Origin: Agrobacterium tumefaciens
Lineage (GTDB): Bacteria > Pseudomonadota > Alphaproteobacteria > Rhizobiales > Rhizobiaceae
NCBI GenBank assembly: GCA_025559845.1
Contig: CP048469.1
Span: forward strand, 1,798,001-1,862,000
Reading direction: 5' to 3'
DNA length: 64,000 nt
Numbering within the stretch: position 1 is the stretch's first letter; every line of letters begins with the position of its first letter. Under the pieces are notes generated by a model. The model did no database searches. It had not been told where the DNA came from and worked only from the letters and a program-made list of their open reading frames with translations. Positions 7,759-17,655 of this stretch are shown here, piece after piece. The position numbers and the translations under genes were made by a program.

Positions 7759-9261
7759 TCAGTATCCTATTGCGATCCAGTAATAGATGACACCGCTCTG
7801 CCCGCTTACAGAACCTGACTGAAGGTTCCTAGAGCGTATATCGAAGCCTGTCGGCCCGACTTGTGACGTTGCGGCAGAAATCAGCCGGTCCTGCTCCGGG
7901 TAGTATGTCCCGCAGTTCATGACCACCGCAACGCAGGCCGTTGGGAAGGCCAATGGGAAATTGACGCGTTGATCGGCGGTTGTCAGCGAAGCAGTGCCCC
8001 ATTTGACTTGAAAGCCATCAGGTAGGTTTTCGCGCCCATTCGCCGACAGTACACGCGTTGCGCCCATTGTATCGAACATCGCCGCACCATTCGCGTCGTC
8101 CAGAACGGTGCGGGCAAACGCTGTCAGCGTGGCCAACGAAGCCGACGAAGCGCCGTTGAAGTATGGCAAGCGATCAGCAGCAGGTGTCAGGGCATGCAGC
8201 GCGGCAATCGCGCCCGTGATAGCCTTGATGAGCTTTCCAGTGGTCGTGTCGAACGCCACAGGGAAATTGTCGACCGCGCTGGATGGCCCAACAACATCGC
8301 CTGTACCTGTTCCATCCGTGCCTTTGCGAGCCAAAAGGCGCCAGTAGGCGTTATTCTCCGTCGGCAAGGTGGGCGGCGCGTTACCCGTGGTCGACTGCAG
8401 CGCAAGCCAAGTCGAGCCATTATCAAGAACGATGTCATTCGCCTCATAGGCCGTCGCGCCACTGTAGGTGCCGCGATCTACGACGCCAGCCGTGCCGGAG
8501 CGCGCAAATAGAAGCCACTGCGTGTTTTCGGTAGTCGGAAGCGTTGGCGGCGCATTGCCGGTCGTTGCGACCTTGGCGATCCACGTTGAACCACCGTATT
8601 GCACGATATCGCGTATCGCGTAGGCCGTGCCTGCGCTGTAGTTGCCGCGCTGATTGACGCCTGCGGGACCAACAGGGCCGGTTACATAGGACGGCGCACT
8701 CCAGTCACCCGACGTCGCCGAGTTCTTGAAGTAGAGCGCAGATCGGCCGTCTCCAATATCGATGACCAGAACGGAGAAACCAGTAGCAGCACCGTTGTAT
8801 GCCGCCCTGCCTGCGAGATTCGCCACCCACGCATCATACTCGACGCCCTGCACAAGGGCCGCCTTGTTGATGGTCCCAAACACGCCGGGGCCAACGCCAA
8901 TCGGTATGTCATCCGTGCCAACGGTGATCTCAGACAGGCTGTCCAGATTGCCATTCGACAACGAAGCCAGCAGTCGGCGCATCGCTTCAACAGCGGCAAT
9001 CGTTGGCGACGTAAGCTCGACCTTGTAAGGCGCGTCCGTCTGGGCAGGACCGGGCCAATCATCGGCAAGCAAGAGCTCCGTATCGCTAATGATCTGCTCG
9101 ATGACGATCGGGCGACCTACGTGAATGCCAAACTTGTCGCCGACTTTGATCGGGGTCAGGCCAGCAACTTCCGTCAGCCAGCCTGCGTCCTCACCAGTGA
9201 CCGTGCGAGAGCCGACAGCGACAGTCGCAGTGCCGTGACCGTACCAGGTTGTTCCAGCCAT
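7759..9261 (-). CDS. tail fibre with two carbohydrate-binding repeats
   Basis: 500 residues. The middle holds two tandem repeats of about 50 residues (RGNYSAGTAYAIRDIV ... and RGTYSGATAYEANDIV ...), each with a GSTW and TTGNAPPTLP block, of the chitinase-type CBM5/12 kind. The C-terminus (about 420-500) resembles the gp53-type receptor-contact domain of phage fibres. It starts at ATG 9261, overlapping the upstream TAA. It should be the main host-range determinant, partnered by the assembly protein after it. Confidence 0.78.
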   Translation of the reverse strand: MAGTTWYGHGTATVAVGSRTVTGEDAGWLTEVAGLTPIKVGDKFGIHVGRPIVIEQIISDTELLLADDWPGPAQTDAPYKVELTSPTIAAVEAMRRLLASLSNGNLDSLSEITVGTDDIPIGVGPGVFGTINKAALVQGVEYDAWVANLAGRAAYNGAATGFSVLVIDIGDGRSALYFKNSATSGDWSAPSYVTGPVGPAGVNQRGNYSAGTAYAIRDIVQYGGSTWIAKVATTGNAPPTLPTTENTQWLLFARSGTAGVVDRGTYSGATAYEANDIVLDNGSTWLALQSTTGNAPPTLPTENNAYWRLLARKGTDGTGTGDVVGPSSAVDNFPVAFDTTTGKLIKAITGAIAALHALTPAADRLPYFNGASSASLATLTAFARTVLDDANGAAMFDTMGATRVLSANGRENLPDGFQVKWGTASLTTADQRVNFPLAFPTACVAVVMNCGTYYPEQDRLISAATSQVGPTGFDIRSRNLQSGSVSGQSGVIYYWIAIGY

Positions 9262-9467
9262 TATCCTTCTCCTTCAACCGAGCCGCGCGCGAGGCGCAAG
9301 TCGGCTTCAAGGCCATCGACTTTTTCGAGCAAGGCTTGGTGCTGCTGTTTGGTGAGTTCCAGCTGCTGCGCCAGAACAAGCGTGCGCTGCTTGAGGAATT
9401 CTTCGCGCACACTCGCCTCTTGCAGGGCGACCATAGGGTCGACCCGCATTGTGTTTCCGGATGTCAT
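9261..9467 (-). CDS. small coiled-coil protein between J and fibre
   Basis: 68 residues, almost entirely predicted helix (LEKVDGLEADLRLARG), ribosome site AAGGAA before ATG 9467. Unknown function; sandwiched between the tail hub and fibre genes. Confidence 0.6.
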   Translation of the reverse strand: MTSGNTMRVDPMVALQEASVREEFLKQRTLVLAQQLELTKQQHQALLEKVDGLEADLRLARGSVEGEG

Positions 9468-9483
9468 TTTTGATTCCTTGTCG

Positions 9484-12339
9484 TCAGCGCTTGAAGACGA
9501 GCGCTGTTATCTGCGAAACGAGGCTTCCGCTTTGAAGGTTTCCCGAAGGCCCAGACCCGCTGCCAATCGTGAAGGTGGTCTGCGTCCTGCCAGACGGCGG
9601 GACAAAGTTCACAGAGGAGGTCACGTAAGCCGTTGCTCCACTCTGAACAGATGAGCTGTGCATAGTGTCGATAACGTTGCCACTTTCCGAGATGGTCATG
9701 GCTGCGGTCGCTAAGCCGGGAGGGTTGACCGTCGTGGACATGGTTCCCCTTGTTTTCCAAACCACGAGGATGTTTGGAGCACCTAAGCCGTGATTCACCA
9801 CCAGAGTTCCAGAAGCGGCAGAAACGGCAACACTGACAGCCCCAGGATCGATGTTCGACGTGCCAACAGTCAGCGTACCAATGTAGGCATTCGAAATGTC
9901 GACATTGCCCAATACCGACGAGAACGCCGACAGGCTGTTAGCCCTGATGTCGTTGGCGTACAGCACGCCACCGGTGACAGTGAACGGCTGCTTGATCGTC
10001 GAGCCGTCATCGCTGGCGACAACGAACTGGCCTGCCTGCACAATCACGCGTGTTGGCGATGCCGGGTTTGCCGGAACATCTAGAAGCAATGAAGCCGCTC
10101 GGTAGGCTCCATCGTCTACCGCAGCCGTGATGCCGTATCGTGCCGCGTATCCAGTTGGAGCCGCAACAGCAGCCCAAGCAACATTGACGAACGCCGAACT
10201 GCCGCCGAGGGCCGCCGTCAGAGTTTCGACTTTGCCCGCAACTGCCATCGTTTCGCTGACGGCAAGCTGGATCTCTTCGCGATACTCGGCCCTCGCCTCG
10301 CCCAACTCGACAGACAGCTCTCTCGCGAGATTTCTGGTGTCTTTGTAGGCAACGGTGGCCATTTCCATCTGTGCAGCGATTAGGCCGTCGATGGCATCCT
10401 GCGCGGTCCTGGTACTGTTCCGCAGCCAACCAAGAGCATCTTCGATGCCCTCAATGTCGACGTCGACAAAAACATCCTTGTCGGAGAGCAGTACGTTCGG
10501 CGTGATGACTGGGATAAACCCTGACCAGAGCACCGGCCTGTCTCCGCCGGGGATGTAGCGCCCGCGAACGACGTAGCTTTGGTTAGGCAGAAGGCTCTGA
10601 GAGATCAGCATCGAGCCAACCTGCGGCTGGTCGGTGCGGCCCTCTGTTACCTTTTCTAACGAGGCTTGAAGGCGGATCTCGTACTCAATGCCGATGACAT
10701 CGTCGAGGCGTCCGTCTGTGTTGTCCCATGTCAGCCTGATAGCTGGCCGACGGTCATCGCCAGCCGCATCCTTAATCGTCGCTGGCTCAGCGAACCAATC
10801 TACAATCGCCTGTGGCGTTGGACGAATGACGCCCAACTGACCGTCTACCGGTGGCTGGAAATCAGCATCCGTATCCCAGTCGTAGTCGGCAGGATCAACC
10901 TCGGTGATGTCGATCATCACGTCGAGGTTGGCGCGATCCGCCACACCGTCGATGCGCATCAGTTTGGCGACGTAGCCATTACGCTCCGATGTCCAAGAGA
11001 ACACCGTGCCAGGCGTCGCGTAGGCCCAGAAGCGAGGAGGCAGCACAATCGTGTGCCTGCGGAACCGCCGCGCCTCCTCAAGGGCAGACCTCATCAGTCG
11101 CTGAACCTGCTCCGCATATGGAACAAAATTCAGGTCGACATCGGCCATTAAGCGGCGGTTGCCGTCGAGTGCCTCAAGGTCGGTCCTGTACAGCGGCGGT
11201 GCGGTCTTTGCGACCCATCCATCAACAGGCGAAGGATAATTCGCCGACACCCCGTTGATGGTATCCGCCAGCCCAAGGAACGGCGTGAATTCCTGCTCTT
11301 CGGTAGAAAGGATGTCGTCGTCGGTAAATGCGATAACGGGAGCGTCTGGCGCCCCTGAGTGCAGGTAGTACACACCGCCGACTTCGGAAATCTTGCCTTG
11401 GCACGCTGTTAACAGTGCCTCGACGGCAGATGTCAGCGGAGCCTCGACCTGGATCTCACCGCCGCTTCGATAGGTATTCACCCATCCTGTGGATTCCTGA
11501 ATGCCAGCACGATGTTTCTCAATCTGAGTGATCCACGCGGCAGGAGGCACGCGAGCGGACGAAAGGTTCTGCAGTCCATAGACCCACTGACCATTGTAGT
11601 AGATGCCGCGCAGCAGGTTGTAGATCTGAACTGCTGGCAGGAAGTCGCCGTCACCGCCCCACGTCGCAGGATCGGCATACCTATGGCCACCTACCCCGCC
11701 GACAGTGCTGTCGCGCGATGGGTCGTAGAGGCGCATGCCATCAAGCACGAACTTGAAGGACGGCACGCCGGAGAACATATTCTTGGACACGCGAGCAGTG
11801 ACAATGGCGTATGCAACGCCCCTGCCGATGCGATCGGGATTCCACCATCTGTTGCCGTTAGAGACCGACGTAAACAGGAAGCTGTCGGCCGTTGTCTGCG
11901 TGCCGTCATAGAACTTGACCCAAAGGCTATCAGCGTATTCGTTGACAGCTCGGCCACGATCCGACGATGCGCCGAGCGTCACGCGCTCGCCGTTCACCCA
12001 GACCTCAACGAGGCCACGAATGGGCATGTCCGATAGGGCAATAACCTGCGTCAAATAGGCGTTCGGCGTATCGCCGTCCTGACCCCATGTATTAACGAAT
12101 ACGAGAGAGCCTGCGGTCGCTGTCTGTCCGAAGATGAACGACCGCGAGATATCGCCGCCGCCTTGCAACGTGCCGTTGATTGAGAACGTTGGGTCTTTGG
12201 GTTCTCCTGCGAGAGACTTGGCTAGGAGGCTTACGCCCACTCCAACTGTGATATTGAGCACGGCTGCGGCCACCGCTGTGAAAAGCCCAGCGGTGGTACC
12301 AAGCGCCGCAGCAATGCCCGCGGACGTGAAAAGAGCCAT
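9484..12339 (-). CDS. tail tip/hub protein (J-like host specificity protein)
   Basis: 951 residues. The N-terminus carries a hydrophobic glycine-rich segment followed by the hub-type region (GGDISRSFIFGQTATAG, later WVNGERVTLG), then fibronectin-like beta domains (about 520-620), a helical stalk (about 640-710) and a beta C-terminus. The length and position after small tail genes fit lambda J/TipJ-type central fibre proteins. Residues about 716-833 are similar to the small protein at 14128-14691, an unusual internal paralogy within the cluster. Confidence 0.85.
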   Translation of the reverse strand: MALFTSAGIAAALGTTAGLFTAVAAAVLNITVGVGVSLLAKSLAGEPKDPTFSINGTLQGGGDISRSFIFGQTATAGSLVFVNTWGQDGDTPNAYLTQVIALSDMPIRGLVEVWVNGERVTLGASSDRGRAVNEYADSLWVKFYDGTQTTADSFLFTSVSNGNRWWNPDRIGRGVAYAIVTARVSKNMFSGVPSFKFVLDGMRLYDPSRDSTVGGVGGHRYADPATWGGDGDFLPAVQIYNLLRGIYYNGQWVYGLQNLSSARVPPAAWITQIEKHRAGIQESTGWVNTYRSGGEIQVEAPLTSAVEALLTACQGKISEVGGVYYLHSGAPDAPVIAFTDDDILSTEEQEFTPFLGLADTINGVSANYPSPVDGWVAKTAPPLYRTDLEALDGNRRLMADVDLNFVPYAEQVQRLMRSALEEARRFRRHTIVLPPRFWAYATPGTVFSWTSERNGYVAKLMRIDGVADRANLDVMIDITEVDPADYDWDTDADFQPPVDGQLGVIRPTPQAIVDWFAEPATIKDAAGDDRRPAIRLTWDNTDGRLDDVIGIEYEIRLQASLEKVTEGRTDQPQVGSMLISQSLLPNQSYVVRGRYIPGGDRPVLWSGFIPVITPNVLLSDKDVFVDVDIEGIEDALGWLRNSTRTAQDAIDGLIAAQMEMATVAYKDTRNLARELSVELGEARAEYREEIQLAVSETMAVAGKVETLTAALGGSSAFVNVAWAAVAAPTGYAARYGITAAVDDGAYRAASLLLDVPANPASPTRVIVQAGQFVVASDDGSTIKQPFTVTGGVLYANDIRANSLSAFSSVLGNVDISNAYIGTLTVGTSNIDPGAVSVAVSAASGTLVVNHGLGAPNILVVWKTRGTMSTTVNPPGLATAAMTISESGNVIDTMHSSSVQSGATAYVTSSVNFVPPSGRTQTTFTIGSGSGPSGNLQSGSLVSQITALVFKR

Positions 12340-12381
12340 CGATTTTCCTTGGGATGCTGCGCTATTCGCGCGCGTCAGCCG

Positions 12382-12810
12382 CTAGAGAGACTTCATGAAG
12401 TGAGTTTCGACAGCGCTGTAGCCGCGCCGTCCGTAGAGGCTGGAAACGTCATTGGCGGCGAGAGACGCCATCCAGGCAGACACGCATCCGGCTGACTTCG
12501 CCCATTCCTCGTAGGCATCCAGCATCTTGATGGCGCCGCGTCCACGAGCTTGAGGCGTCACGTACCAGACCGTTTCCATGGCAATCCGACCAGCGCCAAA
12601 TGGGTGATCAAGAGCCGTCGCCATCAGCACTCCCTGCGCTGGCTTGCCCGCCACTAGAACGCAAGCCTTGTCAGACGCCAGATGCTGCTGAAACAATCGA
12701 TCGGCGTATGCGGCCAGAAACGGAAAGGAGAAGCCTGCGGCCTCGTGACTTTCACGAAGCAGCACCACCACGCGATCGCGATCGGTGGCGTCGGCAAAGC
12801 GGATGTCCAT
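12382..12810 (-). CDS. GNAT-family acetyltransferase in tail cluster
   Basis: 142 residues with the GNAT fold pattern: central VWYVTPQARGRGAIKML corresponds to strand 4 and the acetyl-CoA loop (Q-x2-G-x-G/A type), and SLYGRRGY is the usual C-terminal motif. Its start overlaps the upstream stop (TGATG). Acetyltransferases in this place in rhizobial phages may modify a tail or host protein; the substrate is unknown. Confidence 0.8.
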   Translation of the reverse strand: MDIRFADATDRDRVVVLLRESHEAAGFSFPFLAAYADRLFQQHLASDKACVLVAGKPAQGVLMATALDHPFGAGRIAMETVWYVTPQARGRGAIKMLDAYEEWAKSAGCVSAWMASLAANDVSSLYGRRGYSAVETHFMKSL

Positions 12811-13475
12811 CAGAAGATTCCTAAAAACTTTTTCCGCTTAGGCTGCGTCGCGACCTTGCCCTTCTCCGAGCCCCAGAAAAATTCCCACTCAGACGACGTG
12901 TCGGCGTCCGTGTAGAAGGCGTCCCCGGCCTGCCGGAGGATCTGCGTTGCGTGGCTGCGCGTTGCGGGATTGGCGCGTGTCATTTCCTGAGTGTGGCTGG
13001 CGCAAACCAGCTCCACGCTGCCCTCTTGGTTCTCGCCGGGTGTTGTAATTTTTATGGTGTCGACGAAGCCCACGAAACGGCACTCGGCCGGCGCGACCAT
13101 CTGGCGGCTGTCCGGATCGAACAAGCCACGATATATCTCGACGCGGGCCTGCTTGCAGTCGTAGAAGCGAACAAGTGTCTGAACGTGCTCACTTAACTGT
13201 GACAGACGAATGTTTACGTTCCTGACAGATAGGTTTGCAATGAGCGGAATGTCATCGATCTGCACCAATGTCCCGGTACCGTACCAATCACGCGTGACCG
13301 GCAAGCCTGTATCCGGATGCACGATGGCCGCAGAAACGTTTCCGACATCCGACCACATGCCATCGGTGACCGGCGCACCAGTTGCCCGATCGCGCGCAAC
13401 GAACCAGAGGAAGTCGCGCGCCACCAGTTGCCGCGCCTCAAGCGCAGCGAGGTTTTCTGCTGAGATGTTTCTCAT
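12810..13475 (-). CDS. minor tail protein (tail tip, L-like position)
   Basis: 221 residues, beta-rich, with YGTGTLVQIDDIPL and RGLFDPDSRQMVAPAECRFVGFVD, the latter like phage tail hub proteins that describe a surface normal. It lies between the minor tail protein and the GNAT/J genes, so it probably builds the tail tip. Confidence 0.65.
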   Translation of the reverse strand: MRNISAENLAALEARQLVARDFLWFVARDRATGAPVTDGMWSDVGNVSAAIVHPDTGLPVTRDWYGTGTLVQIDDIPLIANLSVRNVNIRLSQLSEHVQTLVRFYDCKQARVEIYRGLFDPDSRQMVAPAECRFVGFVDTIKITTPGENQEGSVELVCASHTQEMTRANPATRSHATQILRQAGDAFYTDADTSSEWEFFWGSEKGKVATQPKRKKFLGIF

Positions 13476-13483
13476 GATACCCC

Positions 13484-14128
13484 TTAACGGGCTTCAATCG
13501 CCTGAAACGTGACAGTGCCGCGACCAGTAGCCATGTCGGCAGTCGTTGAGATCGAACTAGGCACGATTGCCATGATGCAGGATGGTTTCACCAGCGTAGC
13601 GGCGACAGGTGCCGTAACGCCCGGCCACAGATGCGGACGGACCTCAAACTGCGTTGTCACGCCGCCTGCGCTGGCCGTCATAGGCTCCATCACCATATGC
13701 AGGTCTTTGTCGCCGATCTGGATGTAATCGCCGACCGTGACCTTGTAGCCAGCGGGCAGGCCCGATAGCGATATTGCCTTGCGGTTACTCGCAATCGTGG
13801 CCACCTGCCCCACGCCGCTGAATGCGCCGCCGGTGGGCCAACTGCCGTTCGGATAGGCAACCGGGAAGCAACGCGATTTGGGGAATGCGCGAAACGTCTT
13901 GAGCCCATTTTCCAAGCTCGTGAGACGCGCACGCCAGTAGTCCAGTTCATTAGGCTTCATCGATCGCGATTGCGCCGTCATCTGCCAGAGCGGCGATCCC
14001 ATGTCCTTCACGACCGTCTGGCCGCCAGCCGTGCGCGACTGTTCTTGTCGCCAGAGCAGGTTGAACTCGGTAGACCAACCGGGGAACTCATCGAAAAACG
14101 CGGTTGGGAGTGGGTATGTAATTGTCAT
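13484..14128 (-). CDS. minor tail protein (tail tip, M-like position)
   Basis: 214 residues, N-terminal MTITYPLPTAFFDEFPGW, mostly beta. Starts at ATG 14128, overlapping the upstream stop (TGATG). Position and size fit a tail tip component; no catalytic motif seen. Confidence 0.65.
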   Translation of the reverse strand: MTITYPLPTAFFDEFPGWSTEFNLLWRQEQSRTAGGQTVVKDMGSPLWQMTAQSRSMKPNELDYWRARLTSLENGLKTFRAFPKSRCFPVAYPNGSWPTGGAFSGVGQVATIASNRKAISLSGLPAGYKVTVGDYIQIGDKDLHMVMEPMTASAGGVTTQFEVRPHLWPGVTAPVAATLVKPSCIMAIVPSSISTTADMATGRGTVTFQAIEAR

Positions 14129-14691
14129 CAGTAGCGCCTGACGTTTCTTACCGTGGCCGACTTGATGGCTTCCTCAATACGTCTCGGCATGGAGGATTTC
14201 AGATCATCAAGCTCACGCTGCAACCTGGCGATCCGATCGTCTTTGCTGCCTTCGATGTTGGTAGCGCCAGCCGAGAGCGGGCCTATGTGGGCGTCTTTGA
14301 TGTCGACGTTGGCGAGGTGATTGGAAAGTTCATCCAAGGTCTTGACCTTCACGCCTCCAGCGTAGAGTTCGTCCGCCTGCATTATGATGCGGGACGGCGC
14401 AGGGTCGGCTGGAACATCCATAAGCAGTGATGCTCGGCGATATCGACCGTCATCGACGGCCGCAGACACTTTGTACCCCCGAGGCCCGAGACATCCGCCT
14501 ATCGCCGCCCACCTGACGTTGACTTTCGCCTTTTGCTGGCCTTGGTACTTGCTGATAAATTCCAGCAAACCGTCGACTGTGCCGATAGCCTTGCCGTTGA
14601 CCGCGACGAGAGCATCTCCGTCCTCATTGACACTGCATCCGACTGCGATCTCATTGTCGTTGTAATAGCTGCTGTGCACGACTTTAGTCAT
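14128..14691 (-). CDS. chimeric small tail protein: J-like domain plus tape-measure-like C-terminus
   Basis: 187 residues from ATG 14691 (AGGAG upstream). Residues about 36-145 match residues about 716-833 of the J-like protein (for example AAVDDGRYRRASLLMDVPAD here against AAVDDGAYRAASLLLDVPAN there). The last 20 residues (MPRRIEEAIKSATVRNVRRY) match the end of the tape measure protein (LPYRVEEAVRSANKRNVKLR). A stand-alone protein that copies parts of two tail proteins could occupy the junction between tape measure and tip. Confidence 0.75.
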   Translation of the reverse strand: MTKVVHSSYYNDNEIAVGCSVNEDGDALVAVNGKAIGTVDGLLEFISKYQGQQKAKVNVRWAAIGGCLGPRGYKVSAAVDDGRYRRASLLMDVPADPAPSRIIMQADELYAGGVKVKTLDELSNHLANVDIKDAHIGPLSAGATNIEGSKDDRIARLQRELDDLKSSMPRRIEEAIKSATVRNVRRY

Positions 14692-14752
14692 GTGGACTCC
14701 TATCATTGGATGTGCTTTTGTTCAGCGCAACCATTCATTGCTGGAGGATTTC

Positions 14753-14932
14753 ATGAGCGACAAAGGAACTATCGAGGTCGGATCAACTGTCCGCCTGAAG
14801 CTCGAGGAGAACGGCTGGAAGCTCGATGTCGCTCATAATCCCCAAGGCTTCAGCGGCAGACACGCTACTTTCAAGACGCTTGAGGAAGCAGTTGAATGGA
14901 TCAACAATACCTACGACTGGAAGCAGGGCTAA
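14753..14932 (+). CDS. small cargo protein on the opposite strand (59 aa)
   Basis: ATG 14753 behind GGAGGATTTC. 59 residues with an N-terminal beta part (GTIEVGSTVRLKLEENGWKL) and a C-terminal helix (FKTLEEAVEWINNTYDW). It interrupts the leftward tail operon between the tape measure and the chimeric tail gene and is transcribed the other way, as phage cargo genes are. Function unknown. Confidence 0.6.
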   Translation: MSDKGTIEVGSTVRLKLEENGWKLDVAHNPQGFSGRHATFKTLEEAVEWINNTYDWKQG

Positions 14933-17347
14933 TTACCTCAACTTCACGTTTCGCTTATTCGCCGAGCGCACCGCCTCCTCCACTCTGTAAGGAAGTTCGG
15001 CCTGAATTTTTGCGAGCGCCTTTTCCTGCCTGACAACAGCCTCGACGGATGCACCGCGGTTGTCGACGACAGGATTGAAGTGCACCACGACACCAGCCGT
15101 TTGTGCGGACATCGACCGCAAGCTTGGCACGCTAGGCACAGCTACGCCTACTGCGCCGCCGTTGGCGTAGCCTTTTAGATTGCGGCGCATTGCTTCCAGT
15201 GCGGCAGGACCGCCTGCAGCTTTTACCGCAGCCTTGTCGAAGACGTATTCGCCTTTGTGGACGACGCCGGCTGGCTGGTACTTGCCACCGTCGCCGGTGT
15301 ATCCGCCGTCTGCGAACCCAGAAAACAGCTTGGTCAGCCAGCCTCCGCTGCTCGTAGCTTTTGAGCCACCCATAAGTGAATCAAACGCGCTATTCAAAAC
15401 GAGATCAGCCAGCTTGCTCAACAACCCAGATAGAGCATCACTCAAGCTCTGAGCTCCAGTAATCACATCTGCGAAGCCAGTTCTCGCGGCGTCATAGAAC
15501 TCCTGTGCTGAACTTTCGGCGCGTTCTTGGGCTTCTTCGACCTGCCTGAGGGCATCAGCCTGTTTTGCGTAGGCCGCGGAAACTTCATCGATCGTTTTCT
15601 TCTGCTGGCCTGATAGCTGAATGCTCTCTAGGTCTGTCTGGCCTTTCTTTCTGGCCTCCTCTCGAAGGTCAGCCAGTGCGCGCTGCTCAAGATCGAGAGA
15701 CAGACGACGCTTTTCTTGCTCCTGGTAGGAAAGGCTGACCGTAGCCTGCTCTTGGATTAGGGCGGCAGTTCTGTCCTTAATAGCCTGAATGTCCTCGCGG
15801 AAGCGGTCGTCCGCGGTCTTTTTGGGAACCTTGGACTTTTCGGCGGGAGCGGTGCCGATGCCATTACCGAAACCAGAGGGTTGCTCATCCATCTGGTCGT
15901 TAACCAGTTTTAGTTGTTCCCCGATCTTTAGAGCGGCTTTGCCGATTGCTGTAGCATTGGCGTCGGACGTTCGTGCTGCATAGTCAAACGGGTCGAAACT
16001 CAGCTCGTATCCGGTAAGAGCCTTAGTCATTGCCCTGAAGTTGTCGGCGCGTGCTCGTGCCGCCAGAGAGTCCGCATACGCTAACTCAAATGCAGCGCGT
16101 GCGGCCGTGTATTGCATTTGGATTTGATCGCGCAACGCCGATGTATAGCCACGAGATGATGATTTCGCTTGGTCTAAAGCTGTAGCGTTACTCGCAATCG
16201 CAGAGTTGGCGTTCGTGATGGCCGTATCTGTCGCGTTAGCGCCATCTACCAAGAGGTACATCGCGGCCGCTGCACCACCAGCGATCAAGCCGATGGGGCC
16301 GAGCGCGGCGGCAAGTCCGCCAGCCACAAGCGCCCCCGTTCGAACTGCAGTAATGAAAGCTCCCAGAGCCGCCACCGCACTTCCAAGCCCTGCGACCACG
16401 CCCACAAGTGCGCGACCAACCAGTGCGCCAGTGATGATCGTGATAAATTGCAGCACGACATCACCAACCTCTTTGAAGTTGTCTGCGAGATAATTCAGTG
16501 CCTCGACAAGTTTGCCGGTGGCACCAGCAGATGCATCGGCATTTCCGATGTACGCGGTGAACTCGTTATTAATGCGTGTTACAGCGTCTCGGATGGTCGA
16601 GTTAGTTGCCTTAAACTGAGCCTCGATCGGCTTTTGAGCATTGATAATCGCCGCGAAAACGCGATCAGACGTCAATTTTCCTTCGGCGCCGAGTTGCTTG
16701 AGGCCCGCGATGGTAGTCTTGAATTCGTTTGCGATAGCCTGCGCCAGTATCGGTGCATTCTCGCGGAGAGAGCGAAGTTCGTCGCCCTGTAGAACACCGG
16801 AACCAAGAGCCTGACCCAACTGCAAAATGCCAGCCGCCTGTTCTTGCGCAGATGCGCCACCAGCCTTGAAGGCTTTAGACACAATGGAGGTTGCCGTTGC
16901 GATTTCCTGCTCGGACTTTGCCACCCCAGATGCAGACCGTATCAGTCGCGCATACAGGTCAACATAGTCGCCAAATGCGGTGCGGGCTTCGTTCGCTCCG
17001 TCCTTGAGTTCATTGAGCGACCTAGCCTGCACACCAGCAGACGTCGCTGCGGCGTTAATTTTATTCCCCGCCTCCGTCCAGGCGTCGGCATATTGCGAGA
17101 TTTCCTGAACGCTGAGCGCTGTGCCAGCCAAAGCTACAGTCGACTTTAGCGCCACATCAAGGGAAGACGATATGCGATTGCCCATCCCTGCGAAGGATTT
17201 CTCCACCTTAGCATTCATCGAAAGAAACCGACGTTCGATTTCATTCGCGCGCTTCTGGGTAGTTCCCATCGCCTTAGCCATGGCATTTTCGTACTTCTTG
17301 ATGTCAGCCGACAGCTGAACAACAAGACGCTCTAAGTCTTGTGCCAT
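14933..17347 (-). CDS. tail tape measure protein
   Basis: 804 residues, Ala-rich and helical, with the tape-measure signature GDELRSLRENAPILAQAIA (about 205-223), a hydrophobic Gly/Ala stretch (about 300-370) and coiled-coil regions. It sets tail length and enters the host envelope during injection; a protein of 804 residues predicts a tail of roughly 120 nm if 1.5 angstrom per residue holds. The C-terminal 20 residues are shared with the following gene product. Confidence 0.88.
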   Translation of the reverse strand: MAQDLERLVVQLSADIKKYENAMAKAMGTTQKRANEIERRFLSMNAKVEKSFAGMGNRISSSLDVALKSTVALAGTALSVQEISQYADAWTEAGNKINAAATSAGVQARSLNELKDGANEARTAFGDYVDLYARLIRSASGVAKSEQEIATATSIVSKAFKAGGASAQEQAAGILQLGQALGSGVLQGDELRSLRENAPILAQAIANEFKTTIAGLKQLGAEGKLTSDRVFAAIINAQKPIEAQFKATNSTIRDAVTRINNEFTAYIGNADASAGATGKLVEALNYLADNFKEVGDVVLQFITIITGALVGRALVGVVAGLGSAVAALGAFITAVRTGALVAGGLAAALGPIGLIAGGAAAAMYLLVDGANATDTAITNANSAIASNATALDQAKSSSRGYTSALRDQIQMQYTAARAAFELAYADSLAARARADNFRAMTKALTGYELSFDPFDYAARTSDANATAIGKAALKIGEQLKLVNDQMDEQPSGFGNGIGTAPAEKSKVPKKTADDRFREDIQAIKDRTAALIQEQATVSLSYQEQEKRRLSLDLEQRALADLREEARKKGQTDLESIQLSGQQKKTIDEVSAAYAKQADALRQVEEAQERAESSAQEFYDAARTGFADVITGAQSLSDALSGLLSKLADLVLNSAFDSLMGGSKATSSGGWLTKLFSGFADGGYTGDGGKYQPAGVVHKGEYVFDKAAVKAAGGPAALEAMRRNLKGYANGGAVGVAVPSVPSLRSMSAQTAGVVVHFNPVVDNRGASVEAVVRQEKALAKIQAELPYRVEEAVRSANKRNVKLR

Positions 17348-17392
17348 TTTGGAAATGCCTTACTGAGGTGAGGTCACAACGGGAGGCTTCTT

Positions 17393-17620
17393 ATGAAAAC
17401 CTTGTTTTTCGCGGCGAGTTTAGCCGCCGCGTTTTTGATGGCTAGCTTAGCTAGCGCACAAGAGACGTCGGATTGCCGATCGATTCCGAACGACAAAAAA
17501 AGACTAGAATGTTTTGACAAGACGACGAGAGATTCACCCGATGACGAGTGTTCTGTCAGGAGTCCTGGAAAATTCACGGCCGACTGTATAAATGAGCAGT
17601 TAAAAAGACAGCGGCCATGA
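17393..17620 (+). CDS. small secreted Cys-containing protein
   Basis: 75 residues: a cleavable signal peptide (residues 1-22, ending LASAQE) and a short mature part with four Cys (SDCRSIPNDKKRLECFDK, ECSV, ADCINEQ). Ribosome site GGGAGG precedes ATG 17393. It is a periplasmic cargo protein on the strand opposite the tail operon; the C-x-n-RLxCFD pattern occurs in other small secreted proteobacterial proteins of unknown role. Confidence 0.65.
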   Translation: MKTLFFAASLAAAFLMASLASAQETSDCRSIPNDKKRLECFDKTTRDSPDDECSVRSPGKFTADCINEQLKRQRP

Positions 17621-17655
17621 AGTCGATTTTTTAGCGGTGGGGTGCGAGTTTGGCG

